Shown here: positions 25,962-34,914 of the stretch, piece by piece
Numbering within the stretch: the stretch's first letter is position 1
Layout of the letters: the number at the start of each line of letters is the position of its first letter
Assembly: GCF_900141665.1 (NCBI RefSeq)
Contig: NZ_FQYI01000004.1
Coordinates: 1 to 64,000 of the forward strand
Direction of reading: 5' to 3'
DNA: 64,000 nucleotides
Source: Cruoricaptor ignavus
GTDB lineage: Bacteria > Bacteroidota > Bacteroidia > Flavobacteriales > Weeksellaceae
Made by a program: the position numbers and the translations under genes
Notes under the pieces: generated by a model
The model's database searches: none
The model's input: only the letters and a program-made list of their open reading frames with translations
Told to the model about the DNA's origin: nothing

Positions 25962-26503
25962 TACCAATCTGCGATGATGTCGTTAAAAATTTTATTGATA
26001 ATCCGCTCGTTCACAATCTTCACCTGGGATGCTTCAATCTGATTGATGTCCAGGTCTGAACTGAAAACCGCTTCATCGGAATAAGTTCTGTCGAAGCCTT
26101 TTTCCGGATTAATTTTATTCTCGTAATGCACTTTAACTGTGATAGTTAGCTTGTTTTGCGCCGCTTGAATTATACCACCCTGCGTTTCAATTCCGCTTGA
26201 AATCGTTGTCGGCGAAATCACATAATCCGTAATCTCACCTTCGATTAAAAGGTCTGGCTGAACCGTTGCACCCTTCAAAGTTGTGCGCTGATAAAAGCGG
26301 TTTTGGATGTCGGTAGAAAACTGCTGCGCCAAATTTGGATTGACCAAAGAAGCCGTGTTTACAAAGTCCCGAACTAAAATTGTTTTCACTTCCGGACTCA
26401 GCGAAGAGCCAGTGAAACTATAGCAAGAATTCAGCAAAAATATTGCGAATAATGCAATTTGTGAAAAGCAACTTTTCAGCCTGAATTTTATAGCCATCAG
26501 CAT
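25961..26503 (-). CDS. lptE: LPS assembly lipoprotein LptE
   Basis: 180 aa. A signal sequence ends in the lipobox LLNSC, followed by YSFTGSSLSPEVKTILVRDF. The pattern ..Y.f.g...p...ti.v..f.N and the later RTTLKGATVQPDLLIEGEITDY are those of Bacteroidota LptE-like proteins. LptE plugs LptD in the outer membrane. It begins immediately after the sigma-54 activator stop with no gap. Confidence 0.88.
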   Translation of the reverse strand: MLMAIKFRLKSCFSQIALFAIFLLNSCYSFTGSSLSPEVKTILVRDFVNTASLVNPNLAQQFSTDIQNRFYQRTTLKGATVQPDLLIEGEITDYVISPTTISSGIETQGGIIQAAQNKLTITVKVHYENKINPEKGFDRTYSDEAVFSSDLDINQIEASQVKIVNERIINKIFNDIIADW

Positions 26504-27760
26504 TTACTTTTCTAAATCATACTGCTTTATCTTCCGGTACAGCGTGCGCTGCGAAATTCCAAGCTCGTCCGCTGCACGGTTTCTTCGGCCTTTGTGCTTT
26601 TCTAAAGCCTTCATTATCAGCTCTTTTTCATTGTTTTGCAGCGACAGCGTTTCCGGCTTTTCCTCCTCAATTTCCACATCTTCCACATCTTGATATTCCG
26701 GTGCATCCGCCGAAATCACAGGGTTCGTCACCGCCTGATTTTCAAAATACAGTAGCGAACCAGGATTCGTTTCCTGTGTGTAGATGCGGTTTATCAGGCT
26801 TTGCTCGTGGTTTGTAAGCGCTGCGTTACCGCGGTTTTTTATCAGCTCCGAAGTTAAGGTTTTTAAATCATTAATGTCGTTCCGCATATCGAAAAGGATT
26901 TTGTACATCAGCTCCCTTTCGCTGCTGAAATCGCTGCCAGCCGAAGAATTTTTCTGCACAACTGCCGGCAGATTCTCCTGCATCGGTATGTACTCCGCCA
27001 GTTTCTGCCCGCTGATTTCGCGGTTCTGCTCCACTACGGTCATCTGCTCCACCAGGTTTCTCAGCTGGCGCACATTTCCCGGGAAAGCGTAGCCCTCAAG
27101 ATACTGCACCGCATCTTGAGACAGGCTGAGCTCCGGCATCCGGTATTTCTCGGCAAAATCTATCGCAAATTTCCGGAACAGCAGGTGGATGTCGCCCTTT
27201 CTTTCGCGAAGCGGCGGCATATCAATCTGCACCGTATTCAGCCTGTAGTAAAGGTCTTCGCGGAATCTACCATCCTGAATAGCCCTCAGCATATTCACAT
27301 TCGTAGCCGCCACGATGCGCACATCCGTTTTCTGAACCTGAGAAGAGCCCACCTTCATAAACTCGCCACTTTCCAAAACGCGAAGCAAGCGAACCTGCGT
27401 CTGCAAAGGCAGTTCGCCCACCTCATCGAGGAAAATCGTGCCGCCGTCAGCCACTTCGAAATAGCCTTTCCTTGTGGAAGTGGCACCGGTAAACGCACCT
27501 TTTTCGTGACCGAAAAGCTCCGAATCTATCGTGCCTTCCGGGATTGCGCCACAGTTTACCACGATGTACGGCTGATGTTTTCTTCGCGATTCGGAATGGA
27601 TGATTTTCGGGATGAACTCCTTCCCGGTTCCCGATTCACCGATGACCAGCACGGTGATGTCTGTAGGCGCCACCTGGATTGCCTTTTCCAGCGCTCTGTT
27701 AAGCGCAGGATAATTTCCGATGATGCCGAAGCGGTTTTTTATTGGTTGTAAATCTGCCAT
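26504..27760 (-). CDS. Sigma-54-dependent transcriptional activator
   Basis: 418 aa. AAA+ domain: Walker A GESGTGKE (41-48), GAFTGA sigma-54 contact loop (88-93), Walker B GGTIFLDEVGELP. No N-terminal receiver or PAS domain is present, so control must come from elsewhere. A linker precedes the C-terminal Fis-type helix-turn-helix (RAADELGISQRTLYRKIKQY). Flavobacteria usually carry this single-domain form ahead of lptE, as here. Confidence 0.93.
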   Translation of the reverse strand: MADLQPIKNRFGIIGNYPALNRALEKAIQVAPTDITVLVIGESGTGKEFIPKIIHSESRRKHQPYIVVNCGAIPEGTIDSELFGHEKGAFTGATSTRKGYFEVADGGTIFLDEVGELPLQTQVRLLRVLESGEFMKVGSSQVQKTDVRIVAATNVNMLRAIQDGRFREDLYYRLNTVQIDMPPLRERKGDIHLLFRKFAIDFAEKYRMPELSLSQDAVQYLEGYAFPGNVRQLRNLVEQMTVVEQNREISGQKLAEYIPMQENLPAVVQKNSSAGSDFSSERELMYKILFDMRNDINDLKTLTSELIKNRGNAALTNHEQSLINRIYTQETNPGSLLYFENQAVTNPVISADAPEYQDVEDVEIEEEKPETLSLQNNEKELIMKALEKHKGRRNRAADELGISQRTLYRKIKQYDLEK

Positions 27761-27784
27761 AGATTTTTTGTGTTAAATTTTGTT

Positions 27785-28567
27785 TTATTGATTGATTTTC
27801 AAACTGTTAGGAAGCATCAGTAGAAAATCCAATGCCTTCCCGAAATCCAGAAAATCGAATTCCAGCCCAAGCTTCCGAAGGTTTTGGTAATATAAATTAT
27901 GATGTTGGTAATAAAATTTTTCACTTTGGATGAGCCAGGCTTTTTCACCAAGTTTCTCCGCAAGAAACCACTTTTCCAGAAGCCGTGCAAGCCTTCCGTT
28001 GCCATCGTTCATCGGGTGGATTTTCACAAAGGTCAGATGAATTAGCGATGCGAAAAATAAAGTTTCATTAATCGTTAACTCTTCACAAATCAAATCTTTA
28101 ACCTCATCAACAAACGATTTCATTTCATTTTCCAAAGCCTCAGGATTTGCCGCCACATACTCTATTTTCCCATCCTCCGTCATCACGAACATATTGCCGG
28201 TGCGAATTTTTCCCTGCTGATTTTTCGCCAGAATATTCCTTGACAAAATTTTATGCGCTTCGAAAATATTCTCTTTGGTTAATGAATTCTGCTGCGCAAA
28301 AAGATACGCATCAAACAGGTCGTCCACTTTTTTGGTGAAATCGGGCTGAAACTCCGCCAGCTGATTTTTATGTTTCAGGAAAGAATCCAGCTCCACTTCC
28401 TCACCCTCAATTTTTGACGAAAAAACAGACGACACCGAAGTATAAAAACTGAAATTCTCCGCCGAAACCTCCGCATCCTTCAGCAATGAAAAATCTTCCG
28501 CAACACCTTGTGTTTCAGTAATATATTGCGGGAAAAGTTTATCGTAAATTTCTCTGAAGCCAATCAT
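27785..28567 (-). CDS. Fic family protein (probable AMP transferase)
   Basis: 260 aa. The catalytic motif is HPMNDGNGR (184-192), matching HPFxxGNGR with Met in place of Phe. An inhibitory motif S50-SKI-E54-G55 in the N-terminal helices fits the class II self-inhibited type. Fic enzymes usually transfer AMP to hydroxyl side chains of target proteins. The ATG overlaps the miaB stop (ATGA), so it is probably translated with miaB. The target is unknown. Confidence 0.9.
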   Translation of the reverse strand: MIGFREIYDKLFPQYITETQGVAEDFSLLKDAEVSAENFSFYTSVSSVFSSKIEGEEVELDSFLKHKNQLAEFQPDFTKKVDDLFDAYLFAQQNSLTKENIFEAHKILSRNILAKNQQGKIRTGNMFVMTEDGKIEYVAANPEALENEMKSFVDEVKDLICEELTINETLFFASLIHLTFVKIHPMNDGNGRLARLLEKWFLAEKLGEKAWLIQSEKFYYQHHNLYYQNLRKLGLEFDFLDFGKALDFLLMLPNSLKINQ

Positions 28568-30003
28568 TCCTCCACCGTTCTGCCTTTCAGCGTTCCCTGG
28601 GTATTGTCGTACACGAAAACCCGCACCATATCGCCGATGTTTTGGCCGGGAAGTTTGTCGAAAACGCAAACCGCATTTTGGGAATTCCTGCCCTTCCATT
28701 GATTTTCATCTCTTTTGGAAGTGCCTTCTATCAAAATTTCGTGCACCCTGCCCACATAGCTCTGCATCCGCTTCCGCGAAAGCTCCCCCTGCAAATCTAT
28801 TACTTCCTGCAGCCGGCGTTTTTTGGTTTCTGGCGGAACATCGTCCGCCATCTTTTTGTGTGCTGGCGTTCCAGGACGCTCCGAATATGCGAACATATAG
28901 CCGTAATCGTACTCCACTTCGCGCATCAGCGAAAGTGTATCCTGGTGGTCTGCTTCTGTTTCCGTGCAGAAGCCCACAATCATATCCTGCGAAAACGCAA
29001 CATCCGGCACTATTTCGCGCGCCGCTTTTATCAGGTCTATATACTCCTGCCTTGTGTGTTGCCGGTTCATCAGCTGCAGAATTCTGTCGCTGCCGCTCTG
29101 CACCGGTAGGTGTACATAGCGGCAGATGTTCTTGTGCTTCGCCATCGTCCGGAAAACGCTCAGGCACATATCCTGCGGATTGGATGTGGAAAATCTTATC
29201 CGCATTTCTGGCACGGCAACTGCCACCATATCAAGCAGTTGCGCGAAATCTACCGCTGTAGCCTTCTGCATTTCGGATGCCTTGGCAAAATCCTTCTTCG
29301 GTCCGCCGCCATACCAAAGATACGAGTCCACATTCTGGCCAAGCAGCGTCACCTCCTTGTAGCCATTCTCCCAAAGTTCGCGGCATTCCTTGATGATGGA
29401 GTGCGGATCCCTGCTTCTTTCGCGGCCTCTGGTGAAGGGCACCACGCAGAATGTGCACATATTATCGCAGCCTCTGGTAATCGTGACAAAAGCCGTCACG
29501 CCGTTTCCACCCAAGCGAACGGGATTAATGTCCGCATAGGTTTCCTCCTTGGAAAGTATCACATTTATCGCATCTCTGCCGTCCTCCGTTTCCTTCAGAA
29601 GATTGGGCAAATCCCTGTAAGCATCGGGGCCTACCACGATGTCCACCAGTTGTTCTTCCTCCAAAAACTTCGTTTTCAGGCGCTCTGCCATACAGCCTAA
29701 AACGCCAACCTTCAGCCGTGGGTTTTGCTGTTTCTGGTTCTTAAACTGCGACAGTCTTTTGCGTACGGTTTGCTCCGCTTTTTCGCGGATTGAGCAGGTG
29801 TTCAGCAAAATTAAATCTGCTTCCTCCGGCACAAGCGTTGTGTTGTAGCCCTGCTCATTTAGGATGGAAGCCACGATTTCCGAATCCGAAAAATTCATCT
29901 GGCAGCCGTAGCTTTCCAGGAAGAGCTTCTTCGTATTCTCAGGCCTTTCCGCAATCGCAAAGGCTTCGCCCTGCTTGGTTTCGTCTATATATTTCTGTTC
30001 CAC
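28564..30003 (-). CDS. miaB: tRNA methylthiotransferase MiaB
   Basis: 479 aa. The N-terminal UPF0004 domain has [22 protein letters not shown] and GVLGCMAE, with three cluster cysteines. The radical SAM motif is [20 protein letters not shown] domain ends the chain. It adds methylthio to i6A37 in tRNA. The start is GTG at 30003. The enzyme for a later step on the same base, MiaE, lies at 63712. Confidence 0.96.
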   Translation of the reverse strand: MEQKYIDETKQGEAFAIAERPENTKKLFLESYGCQMNFSDSEIVASILNEQGYNTTLVPEEADLILLNTCSIREKAEQTVRKRLSQFKNQKQQNPRLKVGVLGCMAERLKTKFLEEEQLVDIVVGPDAYRDLPNLLKETEDGRDAINVILSKEETYADINPVRLGGNGVTAFVTITRGCDNMCTFCVVPFTRGRERSRDPHSIIKECRELWENGYKEVTLLGQNVDSYLWYGGGPKKDFAKASEMQKATAVDFAQLLDMVAVAVPEMRIRFSTSNPQDMCLSVFRTMAKHKNICRYVHLPVQSGSDRILQLMNRQHTRQEYIDLIKAAREIVPDVAFSQDMIVGFCTETEADHQDTLSLMREVEYDYGYMFAYSERPGTPAHKKMADDVPPETKKRRLQEVIDLQGELSRKRMQSYVGRVHEILIEGTSKRDENQWKGRNSQNAVCVFDKLPGQNIGDMVRVFVYDNTQGTLKGRTVEE

Positions 30004-30145
30004 TACTTTGGTTCAAAGTTTAAGGGTCAAGGTTTAAAGTTAATTTGGTAAAAAGTTCTGTTTGCTAGTTGTTGATGCATTTTTATTAAACAAAAATTCT
30101 CAAGAACTGGGCTGCAAAGATAAAGAAATAAGACAAAATGGCAGA

Positions 30146-30177
30146 TTTGAATAGATGAGTACTCTTTCTTAAATTTG
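30146..30177 (+). promoter_or_regulatory. Promoter of the ThrE-like exporter pair
   Basis: TTTG (30146-30149), exactly 20 bp, TAAATTTG (30170-30177), 5 bp before the ATG at 30183. It is a near-ideal Bacteroidota promoter giving an almost leaderless message. Confidence 0.75.
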
Positions 30178-30182
30178 CCGAT

Positions 30183-30959
30183 ATGCCGGAACATAATCAA
30201 TTATCCCAAATTTGCGAAATCCTTTCGGAGACTGGTAATCTGCTCGTTACCAACGGTGCCAATGCCACAAGGACGGCAAGAAACCTGCACCGGATGGCGG
30301 GTGGTATGGGCTGTGAGGCGGAATTTTTCTTTTCTCATTCCGCATTGATTTTCAGCATCTTGCACAAAAAAAGTGGCAGGAGACAGACGGTAGTAAAAAG
30401 CATAAAGGGCTACCATGTAAATTACGGCATCGTTTCGGAAATCAGTATTCTTAGCTGGGATGTGGCTCAAAAAAAAATGACTCCTGCAGAAATTCAGGAA
30501 AAACTTACGCATATCTCCGGGCTGAACGGATACCCAGAGTGGGCGAAACTAACAGGCGTCGCGCTTGCCACGGCGGGGCTTACGGGGCTCTTCGGCGGCG
30601 GCATCGGGCAGATGGCTGCAGGCTTTATTGCCGCGGCACTCGGGTATGCGGTGCGCGGCATAGTCCTTAGGAAAAAGTTTAATATGCATGTGGCTTGGTT
30701 CATCGGCGCGGCAGTTTCGGCGGGCCTCGTGGAGCTGTTCTCCCTGATATTTTCATCCCGGTTCGACGGTGCGCTTACCGCCAGCGTACTGTGGCTGATA
30801 CCCGGCGTGCCTCTCACCAACGGCTGCCTGGATCTCATCTCCGGTCAGGTGGTTTCCGGCTGGGCAAAGCTCGCGATGGCGATGATGATGGTGGCAGCCG
30901 TAGCACTGGGGTTCAGCGTGGCACTTTTATTATTTGGAAATGGGACAGGAATTCTTTAA
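30183..30959 (+). CDS. ThrE-type exporter subunit, YjjP-like
   Basis: 258 aa. A cytoplasmic N-terminal part contains LLVTNGANATRTARNLHRMA. About five membrane segments follow from residue 120, with WLIPGVPLTNGCLDLISG near the end. This is the DUF1212 half of the threonine/serine exporter family. The second half follows directly and overlaps, so the two act as one transporter, as YjjP/YjjB do for dicarboxylates. The substrate here is unknown. Confidence 0.87.
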   Translation: MPEHNQLSQICEILSETGNLLVTNGANATRTARNLHRMAGGMGCEAEFFFSHSALIFSILHKKSGRRQTVVKSIKGYHVNYGIVSEISILSWDVAQKKMTPAEIQEKLTHISGLNGYPEWAKLTGVALATAGLTGLFGGGIGQMAAGFIAAALGYAVRGIVLRKKFNMHVAWFIGAAVSAGLVELFSLIFSSRFDGALTASVLWLIPGVPLTNGCLDLISGQVVSGWAKLAMAMMMVAAVALGFSVALLLFGNGTGIL

Positions 30960-31494
30960 GGAAATATTTTTGGCAATCTGCGTGGCGGTAGGCTTTGCGG
31001 TACTTTTCAGCACTCCGAAGCGCGCGCTTTGGGCGGTCGCAGTCCTGGGAGCAGTAGGCTTTACGGTTAGGAATTTTTTTTTACAATTCGTATCGGACAA
31101 CATCATCGCAGCATCGCTTGCCGGCGCCTCAGTGGTTGGGATATCAGGGTTGTATTTCGCACATCGTGTGCACACCCCGCCGATAGTTTTTACGGTGCCG
31201 GCAATTACCAATATGATTCCCGGCAAGCTTGGTTATCAGTTCATCATCGGCCTGCTGAAATTTGTAAGCGAGGATGTGAATTCTGCGCAGATTCAGACCT
31301 ATCTCGAAATTTTGAGCGATGGCCTCCGCGCTTCGCTTATAATGCTCGCCCTCGCCATAGGAATCATCTTTCCCATCCTTGTATTCAATACCCAGACAGT
31401 GAAGAATAAAGATCCGCAGGAAATAATCAGAAGAAAGGTTGAACGCAACAAGCGGCTAATAAGATCAGCACGGCTAAAAAACAAACGCCGCTAA
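30940..31494 (+). CDS. ThrE-type exporter subunit, YjjB-like
   Basis: 184 aa from the ATG at 30940, overlapping the previous gene by 20 nt. Five hydrophobic segments are seen. PAITNMIPGKLGY near residues 86-98 echoes the P-x-I-P-G element of ThrE_2 proteins. The tail is strongly basic (RRKVERNKRLIRSARLKNKRR, about 20 residues), probably cytoplasmic. Its end overlaps the converging exonuclease gene by 4 nt. Confidence 0.85.
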   Translation: MGQEFFKEIFLAICVAVGFAVLFSTPKRALWAVAVLGAVGFTVRNFFLQFVSDNIIAASLAGASVVGISGLYFAHRVHTPPIVFTVPAITNMIPGKLGYQFIIGLLKFVSEDVNSAQIQTYLEILSDGLRASLIMLALAIGIIFPILVFNTQTVKNKDPQEIIRRKVERNKRLIRSARLKNKRR

Positions 31495-32714
31495 TCTTGA
31501 GTAAATTCCTGGACTCTATAGTTTCCGCGTAACAGGCTGATTTTTAGTTCGTTAAGGGTGTCGGTATCTGGTTTGGCATTTACCATACTCTGGTGAATTT
31601 TTTCTAAAGTGTTGATTTGGGTGTTGATTTCAAAGAAACCATAGCCTCGCAGCCTGCCTTTCTCAATAAAGAGAAAAGATTTTTCGCCAATCTTCCTGCC
31701 CGAAGATATGAGAAGAAAATTTTTTTCTGGTAAATTAATTTTTTGGTTTAAAGACTCTAAATCAGAAAGTTGCAGCTCTGAAGATAGGTATTGTATTACC
31801 TTTTTCGCCTGGCTGTAAGTTTTAAATTTAAGAATAGCATCTCTTCGGTTTTCAGTATTAAGATCTGATATAATAAACTGATTTTCAGTAAAAAAGAGAC
31901 CGTGAGAATATCGGTTCCTTCGTGAGATGCCCAAATTTTTTATCATCAGCCCCGCAATTACCGGCGTACCGGTAAGCTCGTAATTAACCTGCTGAGTATT
32001 TTCTTGCAGAGCGCGCACCCTTGCAGATTTTGAGTTGAACATCCGTTTAGCCGAGCGGTTTATATTTTCAGAATAGTCGCAGCGGAGTATCTCGCCAGAT
32101 GCGTTTTGAAAAAAAATAATTCCCTTGTCCGCAGGCAAATCCTGCGTCAGCTCTTTTACTTTGTTCGTATAAGTTTTCGCATTGGTTTCCTCAAATTGCT
32201 GCTCTATGATTTTTCGGTCTATATCTTTGGTAATCAGCAGTTTAAACAATTCCAAAGTTGCCCTTGCATCGCCGGAAGCTCTGTGCTGCGAAGTCAGCGG
32301 AATTCCCAGCGATTTCACAAGTTTTCCAAGCGAATAACTTTCAGCGTTGGGGATGAGTTTCCGCGAAAGTTCAATCGTATCTAAAGTATTGATTCTGAAT
32401 TCAAAACCGAGCCGCTTGAAACTTTGGCGAAGCATCCTATAATCGAATTCAATGTTGTGGCCAACAAGCGTGGCACCTTCCGTAATTTCGAGAACGCGCC
32501 TTGCCAATTCGTGAAATTTCGGCGCGGTTTTCACCATTTTTGGCGTAATGCCGGTCAACTTCTGCACATACTTTGAAATCTCGTCTTCCGGATTGACGAG
32601 CGAAATGAACTGGTCCGTAACTTCGTGACCGTCAAAGCGATAGATGGCAATTTCGATGATGCTCTCCTCCCGAAATTTTCCGCCGTTGCTTTCGATATCG
32701 ATGATGGCATACAT
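31491..32714 (-). CDS. DEDDh exonuclease fused to a degenerate GIY-YIG-like region
   Basis: 407 aa. Residues 1-165 form a DnaQ-like exonuclease: DIES (6-9), GHNIEFDYRML and HRASGDARATLEL supply the four acids and His. The second half begins LPADKGIIFFQNASGEILRCDYS, laid out like the GIY-YIG of UvrC/Cho proteins, with AGLMIKNL where the catalytic Glu helix would be. The GIY and YIG tyrosines are not evident, so this half may bind rather than cut. It follows the HerA-like ATPase by 3 nt. Confidence 0.82.
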   Translation of the reverse strand: MYAIIDIESNGGKFREESIIEIAIYRFDGHEVTDQFISLVNPEDEISKYVQKLTGITPKMVKTAPKFHELARRVLEITEGATLVGHNIEFDYRMLRQSFKRLGFEFRINTLDTIELSRKLIPNAESYSLGKLVKSLGIPLTSQHRASGDARATLELFKLLITKDIDRKIIEQQFEETNAKTYTNKVKELTQDLPADKGIIFFQNASGEILRCDYSENINRSAKRMFNSKSARVRALQENTQQVNYELTGTPVIAGLMIKNLGISRRNRYSHGLFFTENQFIISDLNTENRRDAILKFKTYSQAKKVIQYLSSELQLSDLESLNQKINLPEKNFLLISSGRKIGEKSFLFIEKGRLRGYGFFEINTQINTLEKIHQSMVNAKPDTDTLNELKISLLRGNYRVQEFTQD

Positions 32715-32717
32715 CGT

Positions 32718-34274
32718 TTAGCGCCGTTTTCTTCCGCCTAAGCCAAGCATTCCCAAAATGCTTTTCGCACCTTCTCTCGCCAAAGTATTCGTGAAGGTTC
32801 TGCCCTGCCTGGAATTGAGAATTTGCTCGAAAACTGATGCTTCCTGTTTTGAGCTTGTACGCTGATTTCCAGCGCGTTGCGAAGACGTATTGTAGGTTGG
32901 TATTTGTTGCTGTGCGGCCTCTTCCATTCTGTGCGTCAGCATTTCGTAGGCCGAAACTTTATCCACCGGGTTTTCGTATTTTTTCACGAGTTCGGATTGA
33001 GATGTAAGCGCCGTAACCTCCTCATCTGTAAGCACATCCATCCTGGATTCCGGCGAAAGCAGGTAGGTATCCACCAAAGGTGTCGGGATGCCCTTTTCAT
33101 CCAGAGCGGTGACGAAGGCTTCGCCAATTCCCAAATTCTGGATGAGCTGCGCTGCATCGTAATATTCCGTAATCGGATAATTTTCCACAGCCTTCGTGAT
33201 TTCCTTTTTGTCCTTCGCTGTGAAGCCGCGCAAAGCGTGCTGAATTTTCAGCCCAAGCTGCGAAAGCACATTTTCCGGAACATCGCCCGGAATCTGCGTG
33301 ATGAAGTAGATGCCCACACCTTTTGAGCGGATGAGCTTCACCATCGTTTCAATCTGCGCTAGCAAAGATTTCGATGCTTCTTTGAAGATGAGGTGCGCTT
33401 CATCGATGAAGAGCACGAGCTTCGGTTTCCCGGAATCTCCTTCTTCAGGGAATGTCATAAAAATTTCCGCAAACAGCGACAGCATAAAGGTGGAGAACAG
33501 CTGTGGCTGGTTCTGTATGTTGGCTACACGAAGGATGTTTACCACGCCTTTTCCGTTTTTTTGGCGAAGAAGATCCTGCACATCAAAGCTTGGCTCGCCG
33601 AAAAATTTCGTGGCGCCCTGCTGCTCCAAAGCCACAATATTTCTGCGAATGGCACCGAGAGAAGCTGGCGAAATCGCGCCGTAATCATTGGTAAACTCTG
33701 CCTTGCCTTCCTTATTTTCCGTGACGAACTGAAGCACTTTTTTCAAATCTTCCAGATCAATCAGTGGCAAGCCGTAATCATCAGCATATTTGAAAACGAT
33801 GGACATAATGCTGGTCTGCGTTTCGTTCAGCCCTAAAATCTTGGACAAAAGCAAAGGCCCGAATTCTGTAACCGTAGCCCGAAGTTTTACGCCCTTTTCA
33901 CCGGAAATCGTCATCAGTTCCACAGGGAAACTTTGCGGCGAAAACTGCAGCCCGGTTTTAGTATATCTTTCCTTAATTATTTCATTTTCAGAGCCTTGCA
34001 CGGCAATTCCCGAGAAATCACCCTTAATATCCAGCACCAAACTTGGCACGCCTGCTTTGGAAAGCTGCTCCACAAAAACCTGCAGCGTTTTGGTTTTTCC
34101 AGTTCCCGTAGCACCGGCTATCAAGCCGTGGCGGTTGATGGTTTTAAGCGGGATTTCCACCGAAACTTCCGGCACCACCTCTCCGTTCAGGATGCCCTTT
34201 CCCAGCACTATGCTGTCGCCTTTTGCCGTGTATCTTGCGCTAAGTTCGCTGATAAATTTCTGTTTGTCCGCCAT
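32718..34274 (-). CDS. HerA-like ATPase (DUF853)
   Basis: 518 aa. Walker A is GLIAGATGTGKTKTLQ (residues 50-65) and Walker B is LVLFIDEAHLIF. RPGD-like QIPGDVPENVLSQLGLKIQHALRGFTAKD is the family arginine-finger region. The C-terminal 80 residues are Gln/Ser-rich and end GLGGRKRR. HerA relatives act as hexameric DNA translocases. It is grouped with the DEDDh exonuclease, an echo of HerA-NurA pairing, but cooperation is only inferred. Confidence 0.9.
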   Translation of the reverse strand: MADKQKFISELSARYTAKGDSIVLGKGILNGEVVPEVSVEIPLKTINRHGLIAGATGTGKTKTLQVFVEQLSKAGVPSLVLDIKGDFSGIAVQGSENEIIKERYTKTGLQFSPQSFPVELMTISGEKGVKLRATVTEFGPLLLSKILGLNETQTSIMSIVFKYADDYGLPLIDLEDLKKVLQFVTENKEGKAEFTNDYGAISPASLGAIRRNIVALEQQGATKFFGEPSFDVQDLLRQKNGKGVVNILRVANIQNQPQLFSTFMLSLFAEIFMTFPEEGDSGKPKLVLFIDEAHLIFKEASKSLLAQIETMVKLIRSKGVGIYFITQIPGDVPENVLSQLGLKIQHALRGFTAKDKKEITKAVENYPITEYYDAAQLIQNLGIGEAFVTALDEKGIPTPLVDTYLLSPESRMDVLTDEEVTALTSQSELVKKYENPVDKVSAYEMLTHRMEEAAQQQIPTYNTSSQRAGNQRTSSKQEASVFEQILNSRQGRTFTNTLAREGAKSILGMLGLGGRKRR

Positions 34275-34356
34275 CTTTTTTCCGTTCAGAATTAAGGGCT
34301 AAAGTTAATTTTTTTTGGCGAAACCTGCACATTTCAAACATTGGTTTATTTTTTGT

Positions 34357-34364
34357 TAATTTTG
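34357..34364 (+). promoter_or_regulatory. -7 element for the GreA-like gene
   Basis: TAATTTTG (TAnnTTTG) lies 17 bp before the ATG at 34382, in the divergent gap after herA. Confidence 0.45.
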
Positions 34365-34381
34365 AGTAAAATATTTTTGTG

Positions 34382-34825
34382 ATGACGAGAATGGACATAA
34401 TGCAGGCACTGATGGACGAGCAGCAGCAGATTGTAGAGCGCCTGGCGAAACGAACGGACGAGCTGGACAACGCTGCGGATCTGGATGAAGATGATACGAT
34501 AGACCCGGAAGACCTCTCTCACCAGGATGAGCTAAAGCAGCAGCAGTTCGGGATGGAGGATGTGCTAGCGAAGGCAAATGAAAATCTGGCAATCCTAAAA
34601 TCTTTTGAAAACCAGGAATTTACATCGGTTGAAGAAGGCAGCATCGTGAATTTGGACGAGATGATAGTGTTCATAGGCGCAGCAATTCCAGCGGTGGATT
34701 TTAACGGGAAGAAACTCATCGGCATTTCTTCGGACGCACCACTTTTCGCAGGCGTTCAGGGAAAAACCGTGGGCGAAAAAGTAAAGCTCGGCGAGAAAAA
34801 TGTTGAGATATTAAATATTTTCTAA
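34382..34825 (+). CDS. Small GreA-C-terminal-like protein
   Basis: 147 aa from the ATG at 34382; a GTG precedes it. The N-terminus is an acidic helical stretch (RMDIMQALMDEQQQIVERL, then Asp/Glu-rich). The C-terminal 60 residues (KKLIGISSDAPLFAGVQGKTVGEKV) resemble the FKBP-like domain of transcript cleavage factors, including the GKxVG motif. The GreA coiled-coil finger is missing or short, so cleavage activity is doubtful. A role with RNA polymerase is inferred. Confidence 0.6.
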   Translation: MTRMDIMQALMDEQQQIVERLAKRTDELDNAADLDEDDTIDPEDLSHQDELKQQQFGMEDVLAKANENLAILKSFENQEFTSVEEGSIVNLDEMIVFIGAAIPAVDFNGKKLIGISSDAPLFAGVQGKTVGEKVKLGEKNVEILNIF

Positions 34826-34914
34826 TAAAATTAAGGCATTGAGAAATTGAGCCATTATGAAATTTTCTCGCTGAATTTCCTAATTTCTTAATCTGGTAAT
34901 TTCTTAATTTGTTA

